Program-made: the position numbers and the translations under genes
Shown here: piece by piece, positions 50,570-59,709 of the stretch
How the letters are laid out: each line of letters begins with the position of its first letter
Position numbering within the stretch: the stretch's first letter is position 1
Assembly (NCBI GenBank): GCA_030446715.1
Contig: JAUJMU010000003.1
Span: 248,001-312,000, forward strand
Source of the DNA: Cytophagales bacterium
Lineage (GTDB): Bacteria; Bacteroidota; Bacteroidia; Cytophagales; 172606-1
Length of the DNA: 64,000 nucleotides
Reading direction: 5' to 3'
The notes under the pieces: generated by a model
Told to the model about the DNA's origin: nothing
The model's input: the letters and a program-made list of their open reading frames with translations, nothing else
Database searches by the model: none

Positions 50570-53038
50570 TCAGAAAGGGTAGCCGATCCCCACGTTGATC
50601 ACCGTCTGATTCTTTTCGCCTAACGGGCGGCGCAGGGTCAGGTTGCGGAAAGCAAACCGGTCTTCGCCCCGGCGGCCGGGGTCGTATAGCTTGGTGGCTA
50701 CGTCTAACCGGACAATCAGGAACGAGAAATCGAGCCGGATGCCGAGGCCGCCCCCCACGGCGATTTCTTTGAAGAAGCTGTTAAAGGCAAATTCACCTCC
50801 CGGGTAAGCATTATTGGCCCGCGCCAGCCAAACGTTACCCGCGTCAATGAACGCGGCTCCCTCCAGAACGCTGATGATGTCGAAGCGGTATTCGGCACTG
50901 GATTCCAGCACAATGTCGCCAGGTTGTTCGAAGTTGTAGATTGCGTAGCTCCCGTCTCCGGACAAACTGTCAGGAAAAGAGCCGAGGCCAAGCCGACGGG
51001 GTGCCCAGGCCCTTACGCTGTTGCTGCCACCGGCAAAGAAAAACTTCTCGTAGGGCAGGGAGCGGGCCGGGCCGTAGGGGTTTGCCAGCCCCACATTTAC
51101 CCGAAACGCCCAGGTACTTCTTTTGCCCTGCGGAACGTAATACCGGAAATCCGCGCTGAAGCGGAGGAAGCGGTAAAACTGCAATCCGCTGTTGAGGCTG
51201 TCGCCCTGAAGGCCAAGAAAATTGAGGTACGACCCGCCGCTTTCCCCGAATAACCGCAGATAGTGCGTCCGGGAGCCCGGATTGGTCAGACTGCCGTTGA
51301 AAGTATACGAAGCATTGACGCTGGACACAAACGACCGGCGGAAGGCCCGCCAAAGCGTACTGCCCTGTTCGCGCAGGGTAGTATCCACGTACTGCTGAAA
51401 AGCCGGATCAGTATAGGTGGAGTAGATCCGGCTGATGTCCAGCGGCGTCACGGTATACTGGTGGCGCGGACTGGGCTGCCAGTTGTAGGCAAATGCGCTT
51501 CGGAAGTTGTACCGGCGGTATTCCGGCCGTACGGTGAGGTTATAACCCGCCGTGATCCGGGTAGAAGGGTTATACCGGTTGAAATAATATTTGAGCCGCG
51601 AAGGAAAAAGGATCTGCGGAAAGGTAAGGGTGGAGGTGATGTTCAGTTCCTTACTGGCGTATACGTTTCTCAGGTCCGTAACTGCTGCCTGGCCTTCAAT
51701 ACCGCCCGTAGCCCGCACTTCGAAGATTTCCATGCCGTTGAACACGTTACGTACCTTGAAGTTGAGGCTGCCGAATGGCCCGGGGAAGCCCATCGTGACC
51801 GTACCGCCGCCTTCAGCCGTGTACGAATATTTTTCAATGGGATTGGTGAATATCCGGGCAATGAATTTGCCGCCGGTGGTATCGTAATAAATATTGGCAA
51901 ACTTGAAAATATCGATGCTGGTCAGCAGACGCTGCGTTTCCAGGGTATTGTTGAGGCTGTACAAATCTCCGGGCCGGATCTGCAGCTTGGTATCCAGCAC
52001 CCGGCGGGAGTAGCGGTGGTTGCGGGCAAGGTAGTGAATGCCCTGGTACACAATCGTATCCCGTTTCACCCGGCGGCTTTGGTTGTCGGCATCTTCCAGA
52101 AAATAAACTTCCTGAATCCGGTATCGCTGGTGCTGCTGATTCCGGCCGGGCTTATTGATCAGGGTATAAATATCTACCTGGTGGCTGGCCCTTGCCGTGT
52201 CGCGGATGGTGGTGTCACGCACGGTTGAATCTACTTCAAACTCTACGAACTGACGGCTGAAGTTGTAGTAGCCGTTGTTTCGCATGATCCGGTCAATCCG
52301 GTCCCTTTCCGAATCCAGTTTGTCCACGTCATACTGACTGCCCGGTTTGATGGCAGAACCCGTCAGATTCACGCGCAGCAGACTGTCCATTTTGGGGTTA
52401 TCGGTGACATAATTGGTATCCAGTACCCGGTAAGGGGTGTTTTCGGTCACCAGATAAGTGACAGTGGCATTCCGGCGCTGGGGATTTAAATCATACCGGA
52501 AGGAGGTTTTACCGTTGAAAAAACCTTTCCGGTTGAGGTAGGCCTTCATCTGGTCCGCCGTCTGCTTTGCAAGCGAGGAATCAAATACAACGGGCGGCTC
52601 CCCGACGCGCATCAGGAAATTTCCTTCCTGCAGGGCTTTATCCAGCTTGTCCAGCTTGCGGTCTTTCTGCCTTTTGAGTCGCCGTACCCGGGCCGTCTGA
52701 TCCTCCGTTTCGGCTTCGGCGATCCGGGTATTGAATCTCTGGGTGGTAGCTTCGATCCGGGCTTCCACTTTCTCCCGGTTGTAATACCGGCTACCCACGT
52801 AGTAAACCCAGAGGAAGGGCTGGATCGGCAGACCAAAAAGCCGCCGGTTAGCGGTTTGCCGGTAAAAAGGCGTCAGTTCGCTGGATGGAACTTTCTTATT
52901 GCCCTTGATGGTCTGGTTGTACAACAGATACTGATCCTGTTTCAGTAACCTGTCTTTATTGAGGCAACCGCTCAGGATGCCCGTTGTCAGACAGGCGATT
53001 ATCGCGTAATATAGTGTGAACTTCAACAACCTGCTCAA
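50570..53038 (-). CDS. tamL: TamL, lipoprotein TamA-like outer-membrane assembly protein
   Basis: An 822-residue Omp85 family protein. The N-terminus is a lipoprotein signal ending in an LSGC lipobox (GILSGCLNKDRLLKQDQYLL), the mark of the Bacteroidota form TamL. Residues about 30-130 are charged; POTRA-like domains span about 150-400 (FSRQFVEFEVDSTVRDTTIR, then RRVLDTKLQIRPGDLYSLNN). The C-terminal 16-strand barrel (about 430-822) contains KFFFAGGSNSVRAWAPRRLG, AAFIDAGNVW and the end TVINVGIGYPF with terminal Phe. It works with TamB, not in the window, in moving proteins or lipids to the outer membrane. The start codon appears to be TTG at 53038, and the divergent TrmH gene starts at the same point. 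Confidence 0.92.
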   Translation of the reverse strand: MSRLLKFTLYYAIIACLTTGILSGCLNKDRLLKQDQYLLYNQTIKGNKKVPSSELTPFYRQTANRRLFGLPIQPFLWVYYVGSRYYNREKVEARIEATTQRFNTRIAEAETEDQTARVRRLKRQKDRKLDKLDKALQEGNFLMRVGEPPVVFDSSLAKQTADQMKAYLNRKGFFNGKTSFRYDLNPQRRNATVTYLVTENTPYRVLDTNYVTDNPKMDSLLRVNLTGSAIKPGSQYDVDKLDSERDRIDRIMRNNGYYNFSRQFVEFEVDSTVRDTTIRDTARASHQVDIYTLINKPGRNQQHQRYRIQEVYFLEDADNQSRRVKRDTIVYQGIHYLARNHRYSRRVLDTKLQIRPGDLYSLNNTLETQRLLTSIDIFKFANIYYDTTGGKFIARIFTNPIEKYSYTAEGGGTVTMGFPGPFGSLNFKVRNVFNGMEIFEVRATGGIEGQAAVTDLRNVYASKELNITSTLTFPQILFPSRLKYYFNRYNPSTRITAGYNLTVRPEYRRYNFRSAFAYNWQPSPRHQYTVTPLDISRIYSTYTDPAFQQYVDTTLREQGSTLWRAFRRSFVSSVNASYTFNGSLTNPGSRTHYLRLFGESGGSYLNFLGLQGDSLNSGLQFYRFLRFSADFRYYVPQGKRSTWAFRVNVGLANPYGPARSLPYEKFFFAGGSNSVRAWAPRRLGLGSFPDSLSGDGSYAIYNFEQPGDIVLESSAEYRFDIISVLEGAAFIDAGNVWLARANNAYPGGEFAFNSFFKEIAVGGGLGIRLDFSFLIVRLDVATKLYDPGRRGEDRFAFRNLTLRRPLGEKNQTVINVGIGYPF

Positions 53039-53790
53039 TGGTTTCGGGTAAGTGGCTCAAACTTGTAAAATCCCTGCAAATAAAGAAATACCGGCAACTC
53101 CATCAATGTTTTCTGGTGGAGGGCACCAAAAGCGTACTTGAATTACTGGACTCTCATCTGGTCATTGAAGTATTGTTTGGCACAGACACTTTTTTACGGC
53201 AGCATATACGCACCCGGAGTGACATAAGTTTTGAATACCACCCGGCTTCTGACGACGAACTGGCACGGATGGGCAGTTTCCAGACAAATAATTCAGTCCT
53301 TGCCGTTGTGCAGATGCCCCGCCAACACCCGCTGCGGATTGAAAAAGGGGAGTATGCGCTTGCTCTGGATGGAATTCAGGACCCCGGCAATCTGGGCACC
53401 ATCCTCCGGATAGCCGACTGGTACGGGTTGAAAAAAATATTTTGTTCAGAAGATACCGCTGACCTTTATAACCCCAAGGTAATCTCTTCCAGCATGGGTT
53501 CGTTTATGCGGGTCAGTACCTGGTACGGTGACCTTGGAGTGCATTTTGAGACCATGCAGAATATTCCGATCCTTGGGGCTTTTCTGGAAGGAGAAAATGT
53601 CCACCAGTATACCTTTCCGGATTCCGGAATCATTGTGACGGGCAACGAATCCAAAGGGATCAGGACTGATCTTCATGCTTATATCAGCGACAGGGTGCAC
53701 ATACCCCGTTATGGCGGTGCCGAATCGCTGAATGCCGGCATTGCCACTGCCATCATCTGCGACAATCTGCGGAGGACAAAAAAGGTGTAA
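53038..53790 (+). CDS. TrmH/SpoU family RNA 2'-O-methyltransferase
   Basis: A 250-residue SPOUT methyltransferase. The N-terminal substrate-binding part (1-90) has LKLVKSLQIKKYRQLHQCFL and VEGTKSVLELLDS. The knot domain (about 100-250) shows the SAM-binding ALDGIQDPGNLGTILRIADW (catalytic-type Asn and Arg), SSSMGSFMRV and IIVTGNESKGI, with IPRYGGAESLNAGIATAI as motif 3. It would methylate ribose in tRNA or rRNA; the site is unknown. ATG 53038 sits head to head with the TTG of tamL, so the two genes overlap only by a base and their promoters must lie in each other's coding sequence. Confidence 0.9.
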   Translation: MVSGKWLKLVKSLQIKKYRQLHQCFLVEGTKSVLELLDSHLVIEVLFGTDTFLRQHIRTRSDISFEYHPASDDELARMGSFQTNNSVLAVVQMPRQHPLRIEKGEYALALDGIQDPGNLGTILRIADWYGLKKIFCSEDTADLYNPKVISSSMGSFMRVSTWYGDLGVHFETMQNIPILGAFLEGENVHQYTFPDSGIIVTGNESKGIRTDLHAYISDRVHIPRYGGAESLNAGIATAIICDNLRRTKKV

Positions 53791-53806
53791 GTCGTTTCAG
53801 AGTCGC

Positions 53807-53935
53807 CAGTCGTAAGGGGCAGAGTTGTAAGCGGGCAGTGGCTGACGCAACTGTTTGCCCCCGCCAAACCCCTTACGACTGGTATAGACGCCATGCATGG
53901 CGTCTCTGCACTTACGACTCTGGACTTACGACTAC
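53807..53935. repeat. Palindrome-rich repeat between trmH and the queuosine transporter
   Basis: CCAGTCGTAAGGGG (53806-53819) and CCCCTTACGACTGG (53869-53882) are inverted repeats. They are followed by a perfect 20-base palindrome AGACGCCATGCATGGCGTCT (53886-53905) and by two more CTTACGACT words. The stretch overlaps the end of the transporter gene and may end transcription from both sides. Confidence 0.7.
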
Positions 53936-54700
53936 CAGAGCAGGGGCAAGGTAGCGGTCAATGAAGGAATGGGCGATGTAGAGCAGGGGAGTAAGCCCAA
54001 CCGCTACCACAAATTTGTAGATGTAATTGATGATGCCCACGGCTAACACCTGCGAAAAAGTCCAGTTGCCGAACACGTAAAAGGCAATCCAGAGTACCAG
54101 AAAGCTGTCTGCCAGCTGCGATACGACCGTAGAACCCGTGGCCCGCAGCCAGAGAAAACGGTTCTGCGTCAACCGCCGGAGGTATTGGAAAACATAGGCA
54201 TCCATCACTTGCCCGACCAGAAAGGCGGTCAGGGAGCCGGTGATGATGCCCAGGCCCTGCCGGAAAATTTTACCGAACGCAAAATTGATGTCGAGCCCGT
54301 TTTCGCGGTTTACTTCCAGCCAGAACTGCGCCGGAGGAAGCAGGGTAGTCAGGTAGATGGCAAAAAAGGAATAAAGAATGAAACCCGCCGTAATGTAACT
54401 GATCCGCTTTACTCCTGCCGGACCGAAGTATTCATTGATCACATCGGATGTAACAAAGACCACCGGCCAGATCAGCGCCCCGGCAGTCAGGTTAAAATCC
54501 AGCACAAAACCGCTCAAGAGGGGAATATGCGCGGGCTCCATGCCCAGTAATGACTCAACTGAAAATATCTTCACTCCGATGATTTCCGCCAGCAGGGCGT
54601 TGGTCAGGAAAATACCGCACAGCAATACGTATAGTGTATTCTTCCGGCGGGAATCAATGGGGGCGGTGGTTTTCACGGGGCGACAGGATTGGTACGGCAT
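53912..54700 (-). CDS. Queuosine precursor transporter, YhhQ-like
   Basis: A 262-residue membrane protein of the vitamin uptake transporter family that imports preQ0 or preQ1. Six or seven helices are visible, for example LYVLLCGIFLTNALLAEIIG, GFVLDFNLTAGALIWPVVFV with TSDVINEYFGPAG, and DSFLVLWIAFYVFGNW; LTAGALIWPVVFVTSDVINE and QLADS are family signatures. ATG 54700 is used since the frame's earlier start at 54727 would be TTG. Queuosine synthesis genes are not in the window. The end of the gene overlaps the palindromic repeat at 53807-53935. Confidence 0.9.
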   Translation of the reverse strand: MPYQSCRPVKTTAPIDSRRKNTLYVLLCGIFLTNALLAEIIGVKIFSVESLLGMEPAHIPLLSGFVLDFNLTAGALIWPVVFVTSDVINEYFGPAGVKRISYITAGFILYSFFAIYLTTLLPPAQFWLEVNRENGLDINFAFGKIFRQGLGIITGSLTAFLVGQVMDAYVFQYLRRLTQNRFLWLRATGSTVVSQLADSFLVLWIAFYVFGNWTFSQVLAVGIINYIYKFVVAVGLTPLLYIAHSFIDRYLAPALVVVSPES

Positions 54701-54909
54701 TTTAACAAAGTGTCCATAAGTATCCAAACTTTTTTCCTGAGCAAGGCAGTTGCCGGAGTTCCCGGGGAGAGAGGCAATACGCCGAAGTCTTGTATCATTT
54801 TACTGCTCTCCCTCGAAAGCCGCAGTGACATTGACACAGTGGAGCCCGACGATGAGGCTTTTGCCCTGAAAAAATAGATCTCAGCCCCCGCAAATAACAC
54901 GGAAAATTT

Positions 54910-55821
54910 TTACTCAACCACTATGTCTTCTCCCTCAATGGAGAGAATGGTATCGGGAAAAATTTCCTTTGCTTCGGTAAGGAAGGGAGTCAGGTCGCGG
55001 TAACGGGAGGAGTAGTGGCCCAGGACCAGTTTGTGTACTCCCGCCATTTGGGCGATACTGGCTGCCTGACGGGCCGTGCTATGGTAAGTTTCGGCAGCCC
55101 GTTCCCGCTGGTCATCCAGAAAAGTTGACTCGTGGTAGAGCAAATCAACGCCCCGGATGTACTCCACAAGTTCCTCGTGGTAGCGGGTATCCGAGCAGTA
55201 GGCATAACTACGGGGTTGCCTTGGCGGCAGCGTCAGTTGTTCGTTGCGGTAGAGCAGGCTGCCCGATTGGTCAAACAGGTCCTTGCCTTCTTTCAGCCGC
55301 TTCAGCTGGTGCACCGAAAGGCTGGGCGGCAGCATTTCTTTACCAATCCGGCGTTTGCCGGTTTTTTCCCGGAACAGAAAGCCCATGCATAGAATCCGGT
55401 GACTCAGCGGCAGCGTTTGCACCGAGAAGTGTTCAGTTTCCAGAATCACTTCCGGCACCGGACCTACTTCGTGGTAATGCAGCCGGTAACAAAGGGTAGT
55501 ATGGGAATACCTGAACTGGGTGGTAATGATTTCTTCCAGCCCGGGCGGGCCGTAAAGGTACATATCCTCGGCGCGGCCATTGAGGTGCAGACTGGAAAGT
55601 AATCCGACCAGTCCGAGGTAATGATCACCGTGCAGGTGACTGATAAATATATAACGAATGCGGCTAGCCCGCTGCCGGAGCGCGAGTAGCCGCATCTGGG
55701 TTCCTTCCCCGCAGTCAATCAGCAAATGTTCCTGACCGATCCGCAGCAACTGGGAAGTTGGATTGCGGTTATGGGCAGGGGAAGCTGAATTGCTGCCCAG
55801 AATGGTAACAACGAAACTCAA
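54910..55821 (-). CDS. rnz: Ribonuclease Z
   Basis: A 303-residue metallo-beta-lactamase-type nuclease that trims the 3' ends of tRNA precursors. Motifs are TILGSNSASPAHNRNPTSQL at the start, LIDCGEGTQMRLL (motif with Asp and Gly), IFISHLHGDHYLGLVGLLSS (HxHxDH, about 59-78), GPPGLEEIITTQF, SYAYCSDTRYHEELV with the Asp ligand and LVLGHYSSRYRDL with a later His. Length is that of the long-enough bacterial form. The start codon is TTG overlapping the stop TGA of the STAS gene (TTGA), which suggests translational coupling. Gene order STAS then rnz is common in this order of bacteria. Confidence 0.93.
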   Translation of the reverse strand: MSFVVTILGSNSASPAHNRNPTSQLLRIGQEHLLIDCGEGTQMRLLALRQRASRIRYIFISHLHGDHYLGLVGLLSSLHLNGRAEDMYLYGPPGLEEIITTQFRYSHTTLCYRLHYHEVGPVPEVILETEHFSVQTLPLSHRILCMGFLFREKTGKRRIGKEMLPPSLSVHQLKRLKEGKDLFDQSGSLLYRNEQLTLPPRQPRSYAYCSDTRYHEELVEYIRGVDLLYHESTFLDDQRERAAETYHSTARQAASIAQMAGVHKLVLGHYSSRYRDLTPFLTEAKEIFPDTILSIEGEDIVVE

Positions 55822-56207
55822 GCCTTGTCGTCGCTTTCTTCGGTACCGAGCTGGCTTTCCAGTTCACTGAAAAAAACGGAATCTATTGCTTCCTGCACCG
55901 TTGGCAGGATATCCAGTACGCTGTCAAGCTGGGAAATCTTGATCAGTTTCATGACGTGATCCGTCACACCGGCAAGCACAAAAGCACCTTCTGCATCATT
56001 GGCCAGCCGGTTTCCCACCAGAATTGAGCTCAGACCGGATGAGTCGATATACTTCACCTGCGACAGGTCCAGAATTAAATTTTTGTATCCTTCCGCGTTC
56101 AGCGTTACAAATTCGGATTTCAATTGGGGAGATACCGTGGCGTCAAGTTTGGCCTCGTGCAACTGGATAAGCAGGTATTTTTCTTGCTTGTCGATGGTGT
56201 ACTTCAT
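55818..56207 (-). CDS. STAS-domain anti-sigma factor antagonist-like protein
   Basis: A 129-residue STAS protein of the SpoIIAA type. The domain includes YTIDKQEKYLLIQLHEAKLD at the start and LILDLSQVKYIDSSGLSSIL (about 47-66), where the serine of DSSG is the usual phosphorylation site. The C-terminal tail is acidic (SELESQLGTEESDDKA). Such proteins bind anti-sigma kinases or other partners; none is encoded in the window. It overlaps rnz by 4 bases and is the first gene of the unit. Function with rnz in one pathway is not implied by the overlap alone. Confidence 0.9.
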   Translation of the reverse strand: MKYTIDKQEKYLLIQLHEAKLDATVSPQLKSEFVTLNAEGYKNLILDLSQVKYIDSSGLSSILVGNRLANDAEGAFVLAGVTDHVMKLIKISQLDSVLDILPTVQEAIDSVFFSELESQLGTEESDDKA

Positions 56208-56368
56208 AGTTGGTAGGGTGGTTTTAGAGAGTAAAACGGTAAAAGATTCTGATTATTGATTGGGAATGCCGGCGGTTTCCCTGAGTAAAAGGTATTGACC
56301 GGCATGACTTCCGGAAAACTCCGGAAAGTATTCGCAAAATAAAATAACTACAGGCTTCAACGTTTTGT

Positions 56369-57310
56369 TCAGAGCCCGTTCATACAGGCCAGAATACTGG
56401 TTTCGATGCGTTTTTCAATGTCGGCCGAATCGGTTTTCGAGAATTTCTCGCCGGTAACCTGTTCGTACAATTCAATATACCGGTCGGATATGATTTTTAC
56501 CCGGTTGTCGTCCATTTCGGGAACACGCTGTCCTTCAAGGCCCTGAAAGCCGTTGCTGATCAACCACTCCCGGACAAACTCTTTGGAAAGGTGCTTTTGG
56601 GGCCGGTCAGCCGCCTGGTTTTCGGCATAGCCTTCTGCATAAAAGTACCTTGACGAATCAGGCGTATGCACCTCGTCAATGAGGTAAATGCGGTTTCCCG
56701 TCCGGCCGAATTCATACTTGGTATCAACCAGAATCAACCCCTTTTTTGCCGCCAGCCGGGTTCCCCGTTCAAACAGGGCAAGGGCAAATTCTTCGAGTTT
56801 ACGGTACTCAGCCGCCGGCACAATCCCCCGGGCTACAATTTCAGCACCCGAAATATCCTCATCATGTCCTTCCTTCGCTTTGGTGGTAGGGGTGATGACC
56901 GGATGCGGCAATTTGTCGTTTTCTTTCAGGCCTTCGGGCAACTGCACGCCGCATAGTTTTCTTTTTCCGGATTTGTACACCCGCCAGGCGTGACCCGTCA
57001 GGTAGCCCCGCACGACCATTTCAACCGGATAAGGCTCGCAGCGGATGCCGATACTCAGGTTTGGGTGCGGCACCTGCAGCAGCCAGTTGGGTACAATATC
57101 GGCGGTTTGTTCCAGAAAACGGGCGGCAATCTGATTAAGGACTTGTCCCTTATACGGAATAGGACGGGGAAGGATTACGTCGAACGCAGAAATTCTGTCA
57201 GAAGCGACCACTGCCATCCGGTCGCCGAAGTAATAGACGTCCCGGACTTTCCCCCGGTAGAAACTGGTCTGGTTCTTAAAACTGAAATTGGTTTCTTTCA
57301 AAGCATTCAT
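56369..57310 (-). CDS. purC: Phosphoribosylaminoimidazole-succinocarboxamide synthase
   Basis: A 313-residue SAICAR synthetase that adds aspartate to CAIR in purine synthesis. The start KNQTSFYRGKVRDVYYFGDR matches the family; ASDRISAFDVILPRPIPYKG, VPNWLLQVPHP and MVVRGYLTGHAW follow. VITPTTKAKEGHDEDIS holds the substrate and metal site, and LILVDTKYEFG with YLIDEVHTPDSSRYF is the typical later part. Length is that of the longer form of PurC. No other pur gene is near. The gap to STAS is 161 bases with no strong terminator. Confidence 0.96.
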   Translation of the reverse strand: MNALKETNFSFKNQTSFYRGKVRDVYYFGDRMAVVASDRISAFDVILPRPIPYKGQVLNQIAARFLEQTADIVPNWLLQVPHPNLSIGIRCEPYPVEMVVRGYLTGHAWRVYKSGKRKLCGVQLPEGLKENDKLPHPVITPTTKAKEGHDEDISGAEIVARGIVPAAEYRKLEEFALALFERGTRLAAKKGLILVDTKYEFGRTGNRIYLIDEVHTPDSSRYFYAEGYAENQAADRPQKHLSKEFVREWLISNGFQGLEGQRVPEMDDNRVKIISDRYIELYEQVTGEKFSKTDSADIEKRIETSILACMNGL

Positions 57311-57385
57311 CCCGTAAGTGGTAAGGCGTAAAAATAGAATTCATATGCGTTAAGTCATAGGGTGGAAGGAAAAAAATAGAAGTTT

Positions 57386-57516
57386 GAAGTGGTTAGTGGT
57401 AAGTTGTAAGCCGCACCTAAAAAGGAAGTCGCCGGCTGTAAGGGGCTCATGGAAAGAATCCACTCTGCCTCAACAACCGGCGACTGACCACTAGTCACTT
57501 GCCACTAATCACTTAC
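57386..57516. repeat. Inverted repeat-like AT/AC-rich segment
   Basis: GTGGTTAGTGGTAAGTTG (near 57387) and GACCACTAGTCACTTGCC with ACTAATCACTTACC (57483-57517) are roughly complementary over about 30 bases and use the same words as the ACCACTT array at 24947. The segment fills most of the gap between purC and the thiolase. Confidence 0.45.
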
Positions 57517-57518
57517 CT

Positions 57519-58697
57519 TTACATCTTCTCCAGCACCAGCGCTGAGGCACCGCCTCCGCCGTTGCAGATTCCCGCAACCCCGATGTTGCCCCCCTTCTGA
57601 TTGAGCACGTTGCTGAGCGTAGCCACAATCCGGGCCCCTGAACAGCCCAGCGGGTGGCCGAGTGAAACGGCACCGCCGAAGGGATTTACTTTCTCGGGAT
57701 TCAGGTCCAGCAGGCGCATATTGGCAAGCGCCACCACGGAAAATGCTTCATTGATCTCGTAATAATCAACATCTTTTTCAGTGAGGCCGGCATGCCTGAT
57801 GGCTTTGGGAATTGCCTGGGCCGGGGAGGTCGTAAACCACTGCGGCGCCTGTTCGGCGTCGGCAAAGCCCAGAATCCGGGCAATTGGTTTGAGGCCCAGG
57901 GCCAGGGCCTTTTCCTTGCTCATCAGCACCACGGCGGCGGCCCCGTCGTTGATGGTGGAAGCATTTGCGGCCGTTACGGTGCCTTCCGGCGAGAAAACGG
58001 GCTTTAGCGTGGGGATTTTCTCAAACTTTACGTTTTTGTATTCCTCATCTTCCCAAATCAGAAGAGGTTCTTTCCCGCGTTGGACTACTTCCACCGGGAC
58101 AATCTCCTCCCGGAAACTCCCTGCCTGAGTGGCGGCAGCAGATCTTCTGTAGGACTCTATGGCGTAGGCATCCTGATCCTGCCGGGAAATGCGGTATTCC
58201 CTGGCCGTCAGGTCGGCGGCATTGCCCATTGCGTAATTTTCGTACACTTCCCACAAACCATCCTTCTGCAGGCCATCTACCAGTTTACCGTCTCCGTACT
58301 TGTATCCGAAGCGGGCTTTTTCGATGTAGTAGGGTACATTGGACATACTTTCCATGCCACCGGCCACCACTACGTCCGTCAGCCCCAGCATGATGCTCTG
58401 GGCGCCCAGCATGATGGCTTTGGTTCCGGAAGCACAAACTTTGTTCACCGTGGTGCACACCACATTGTGGGGCAGACCGGCATAAAGGGCCGCCTGACGG
58501 GCCGGAGCCTGGCCAAGGTTGGCCGAAAGAACATTGCCCATAAATACTTCCTGCACTTCGGCCGGGTTCAAACCGGCTTTCTGAAGCGCACCTTTGATGG
58601 CATAAGAACCCAACTGGGTAGCAGAAAAGCTGGAAAGAACCCCGCCAAAGCTGCCAATAGGCGTCCGGACGGCCGAAATCACATATACTTCTTTCAT
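57519..58697 (-). CDS. Acetyl-CoA acetyltransferase (thiolase)
   Basis: A 392-residue thiolase that joins or cleaves acetoacetyl-CoA. The start is MKEVYVISAVRTPIGSFGG. The active-site cysteine lies in TVNKVCASGTKAIMLGAQS near residue 88; DVVVAGGMESMSNVPYY follows. The C-terminal half has ANASTINDGAAAVVLM, the NEAFSVVALANM histidine/asparagine loop, GGAVSLGHPLGCSGARIVAT with the catalytic His and GICNGGGGASALVLE with the second Cys. ATG 58697 is preferred over an upstream frame start at 58772 whose 25 extra residues do not match the family. It could serve fatty-acid breakdown or mevalonate-like supply; neighbours do not decide. Confidence 0.95.
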   Translation of the reverse strand: MKEVYVISAVRTPIGSFGGVLSSFSATQLGSYAIKGALQKAGLNPAEVQEVFMGNVLSANLGQAPARQAALYAGLPHNVVCTTVNKVCASGTKAIMLGAQSIMLGLTDVVVAGGMESMSNVPYYIEKARFGYKYGDGKLVDGLQKDGLWEVYENYAMGNAADLTAREYRISRQDQDAYAIESYRRSAAATQAGSFREEIVPVEVVQRGKEPLLIWEDEEYKNVKFEKIPTLKPVFSPEGTVTAANASTINDGAAAVVLMSKEKALALGLKPIARILGFADAEQAPQWFTTSPAQAIPKAIRHAGLTEKDVDYYEINEAFSVVALANMRLLDLNPEKVNPFGGAVSLGHPLGCSGARIVATLSNVLNQKGGNIGVAGICNGGGGASALVLEKM

Positions 58698-58970
58698 GTT
58701 TGCAGATAATTGTTTGAGGAATAAACTTAATCCGAGCCCGGTAACGGAGAGCAACGGCTGACAGGACGACAACTAAACATTCCTGCTTTGGCTTTGTCAA
58801 CATAACCAGCCTCCAAAAGATTGCGTTCCACAATCCGGGCCACAAAATCAGCCAATTATTTAATGGAATGCTTCAAATACGGCAAAGCGCATTCCGGCAA
58901 ACGCGGATATTCCTGCCCCCCTTCACTTACCAAATAAAATTTTCCCATTCCCGGCTTTTTCAACTTTCCC

Positions 58971-59690
58971 TCACCAGTCAGGTCCTTTGTAGTTGCCCTG
59001 CACCCGCTTTGAAGAGGCATCCTGTCGCTGACGCAGGTATTCATTTTCCTGACTTTGAATGGCTTTCAACAGCATTTCTGCCCGTTCGGGACTAAGCCCT
59101 CCCTCCGTGACGGGGGGCGGAGAATCACCGTCCGCCCCTCCACCGGAATCAGGTTCCGAAAAATCCTCCCCCGGCTTCTGGACTGCCGAATCCGGTGGGG
59201 GAGGAGGTGGCAACCCAGGCGGTATGGTGAAAGCGGATGAATCCCCAGGGGACCAGCTTCCCTGCTGAACACTCAGCAATTCAAAATTATAACGCGCGTC
59301 TTCATTCCCCGGATTTGCCAGCAGGGATGATTTAAACAACGCCAGGGACTGCTCCCGTTTGCCAAGCCGCCAAGCCAGCACGCCAAGTTGCTGCAGGGCC
59401 ACCGTCCGGATAGCCGGGCTGCCGGACTGTTGCAGCATAGTATATTGTTTGCGGGCACTGGCGGTGTCGCCCAGCATAAAGTAGCAATGGGCAAGGTTCA
59501 GGATAATTTCTTCGTCGGGCAGTTTGTAGGTATGGCGGAGGTAGCGGTACTGCACCATGGCCGATACAAAGTTTCTCTTCTCAAATTCTGCCTCTGCCTG
59601 CATTTTAATCACGTTGGCCTTGCCGATTGTAAGAAACGGCTGATCGGGGAGCCAGACCTGCAGGAAGAAGATCAGGAAGAATGGAATCAT
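58971..59690 (-). CDS. BatC/BatE-like TPR protein
   Basis: A 239-residue exported protein with a hydrophobic start (MIPFFLIFFLQVWLP), then tetratricopeptide-like repeats (about 30-140): EEIILNLAHCYFMLGDTASA, LQQLGVLAWRLGKREQSLAL and FKSSLLANPGNEDARYNFEL. Residues about 145-200 are a proline- and acid-rich linker (PPGLPPPPPPDSAVQKPGED). The C-terminus is helical and basic, ending VQGNYKGPDW. TPR proteins beside VWA genes are known as BatC or BatE of the aerotolerance operon. It lies 19 bases downstream of a BatB-like gene. Function is inferred from this pairing. Confidence 0.75.
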   Translation of the reverse strand: MIPFFLIFFLQVWLPDQPFLTIGKANVIKMQAEAEFEKRNFVSAMVQYRYLRHTYKLPDEEIILNLAHCYFMLGDTASARKQYTMLQQSGSPAIRTVALQQLGVLAWRLGKREQSLALFKSSLLANPGNEDARYNFELLSVQQGSWSPGDSSAFTIPPGLPPPPPPDSAVQKPGEDFSEPDSGGGADGDSPPPVTEGGLSPERAEMLLKAIQSQENEYLRQRQDASSKRVQGNYKGPDW

Positions 59691-59709
59691 TGTTCAGTAA
59701 AATTGCCTT

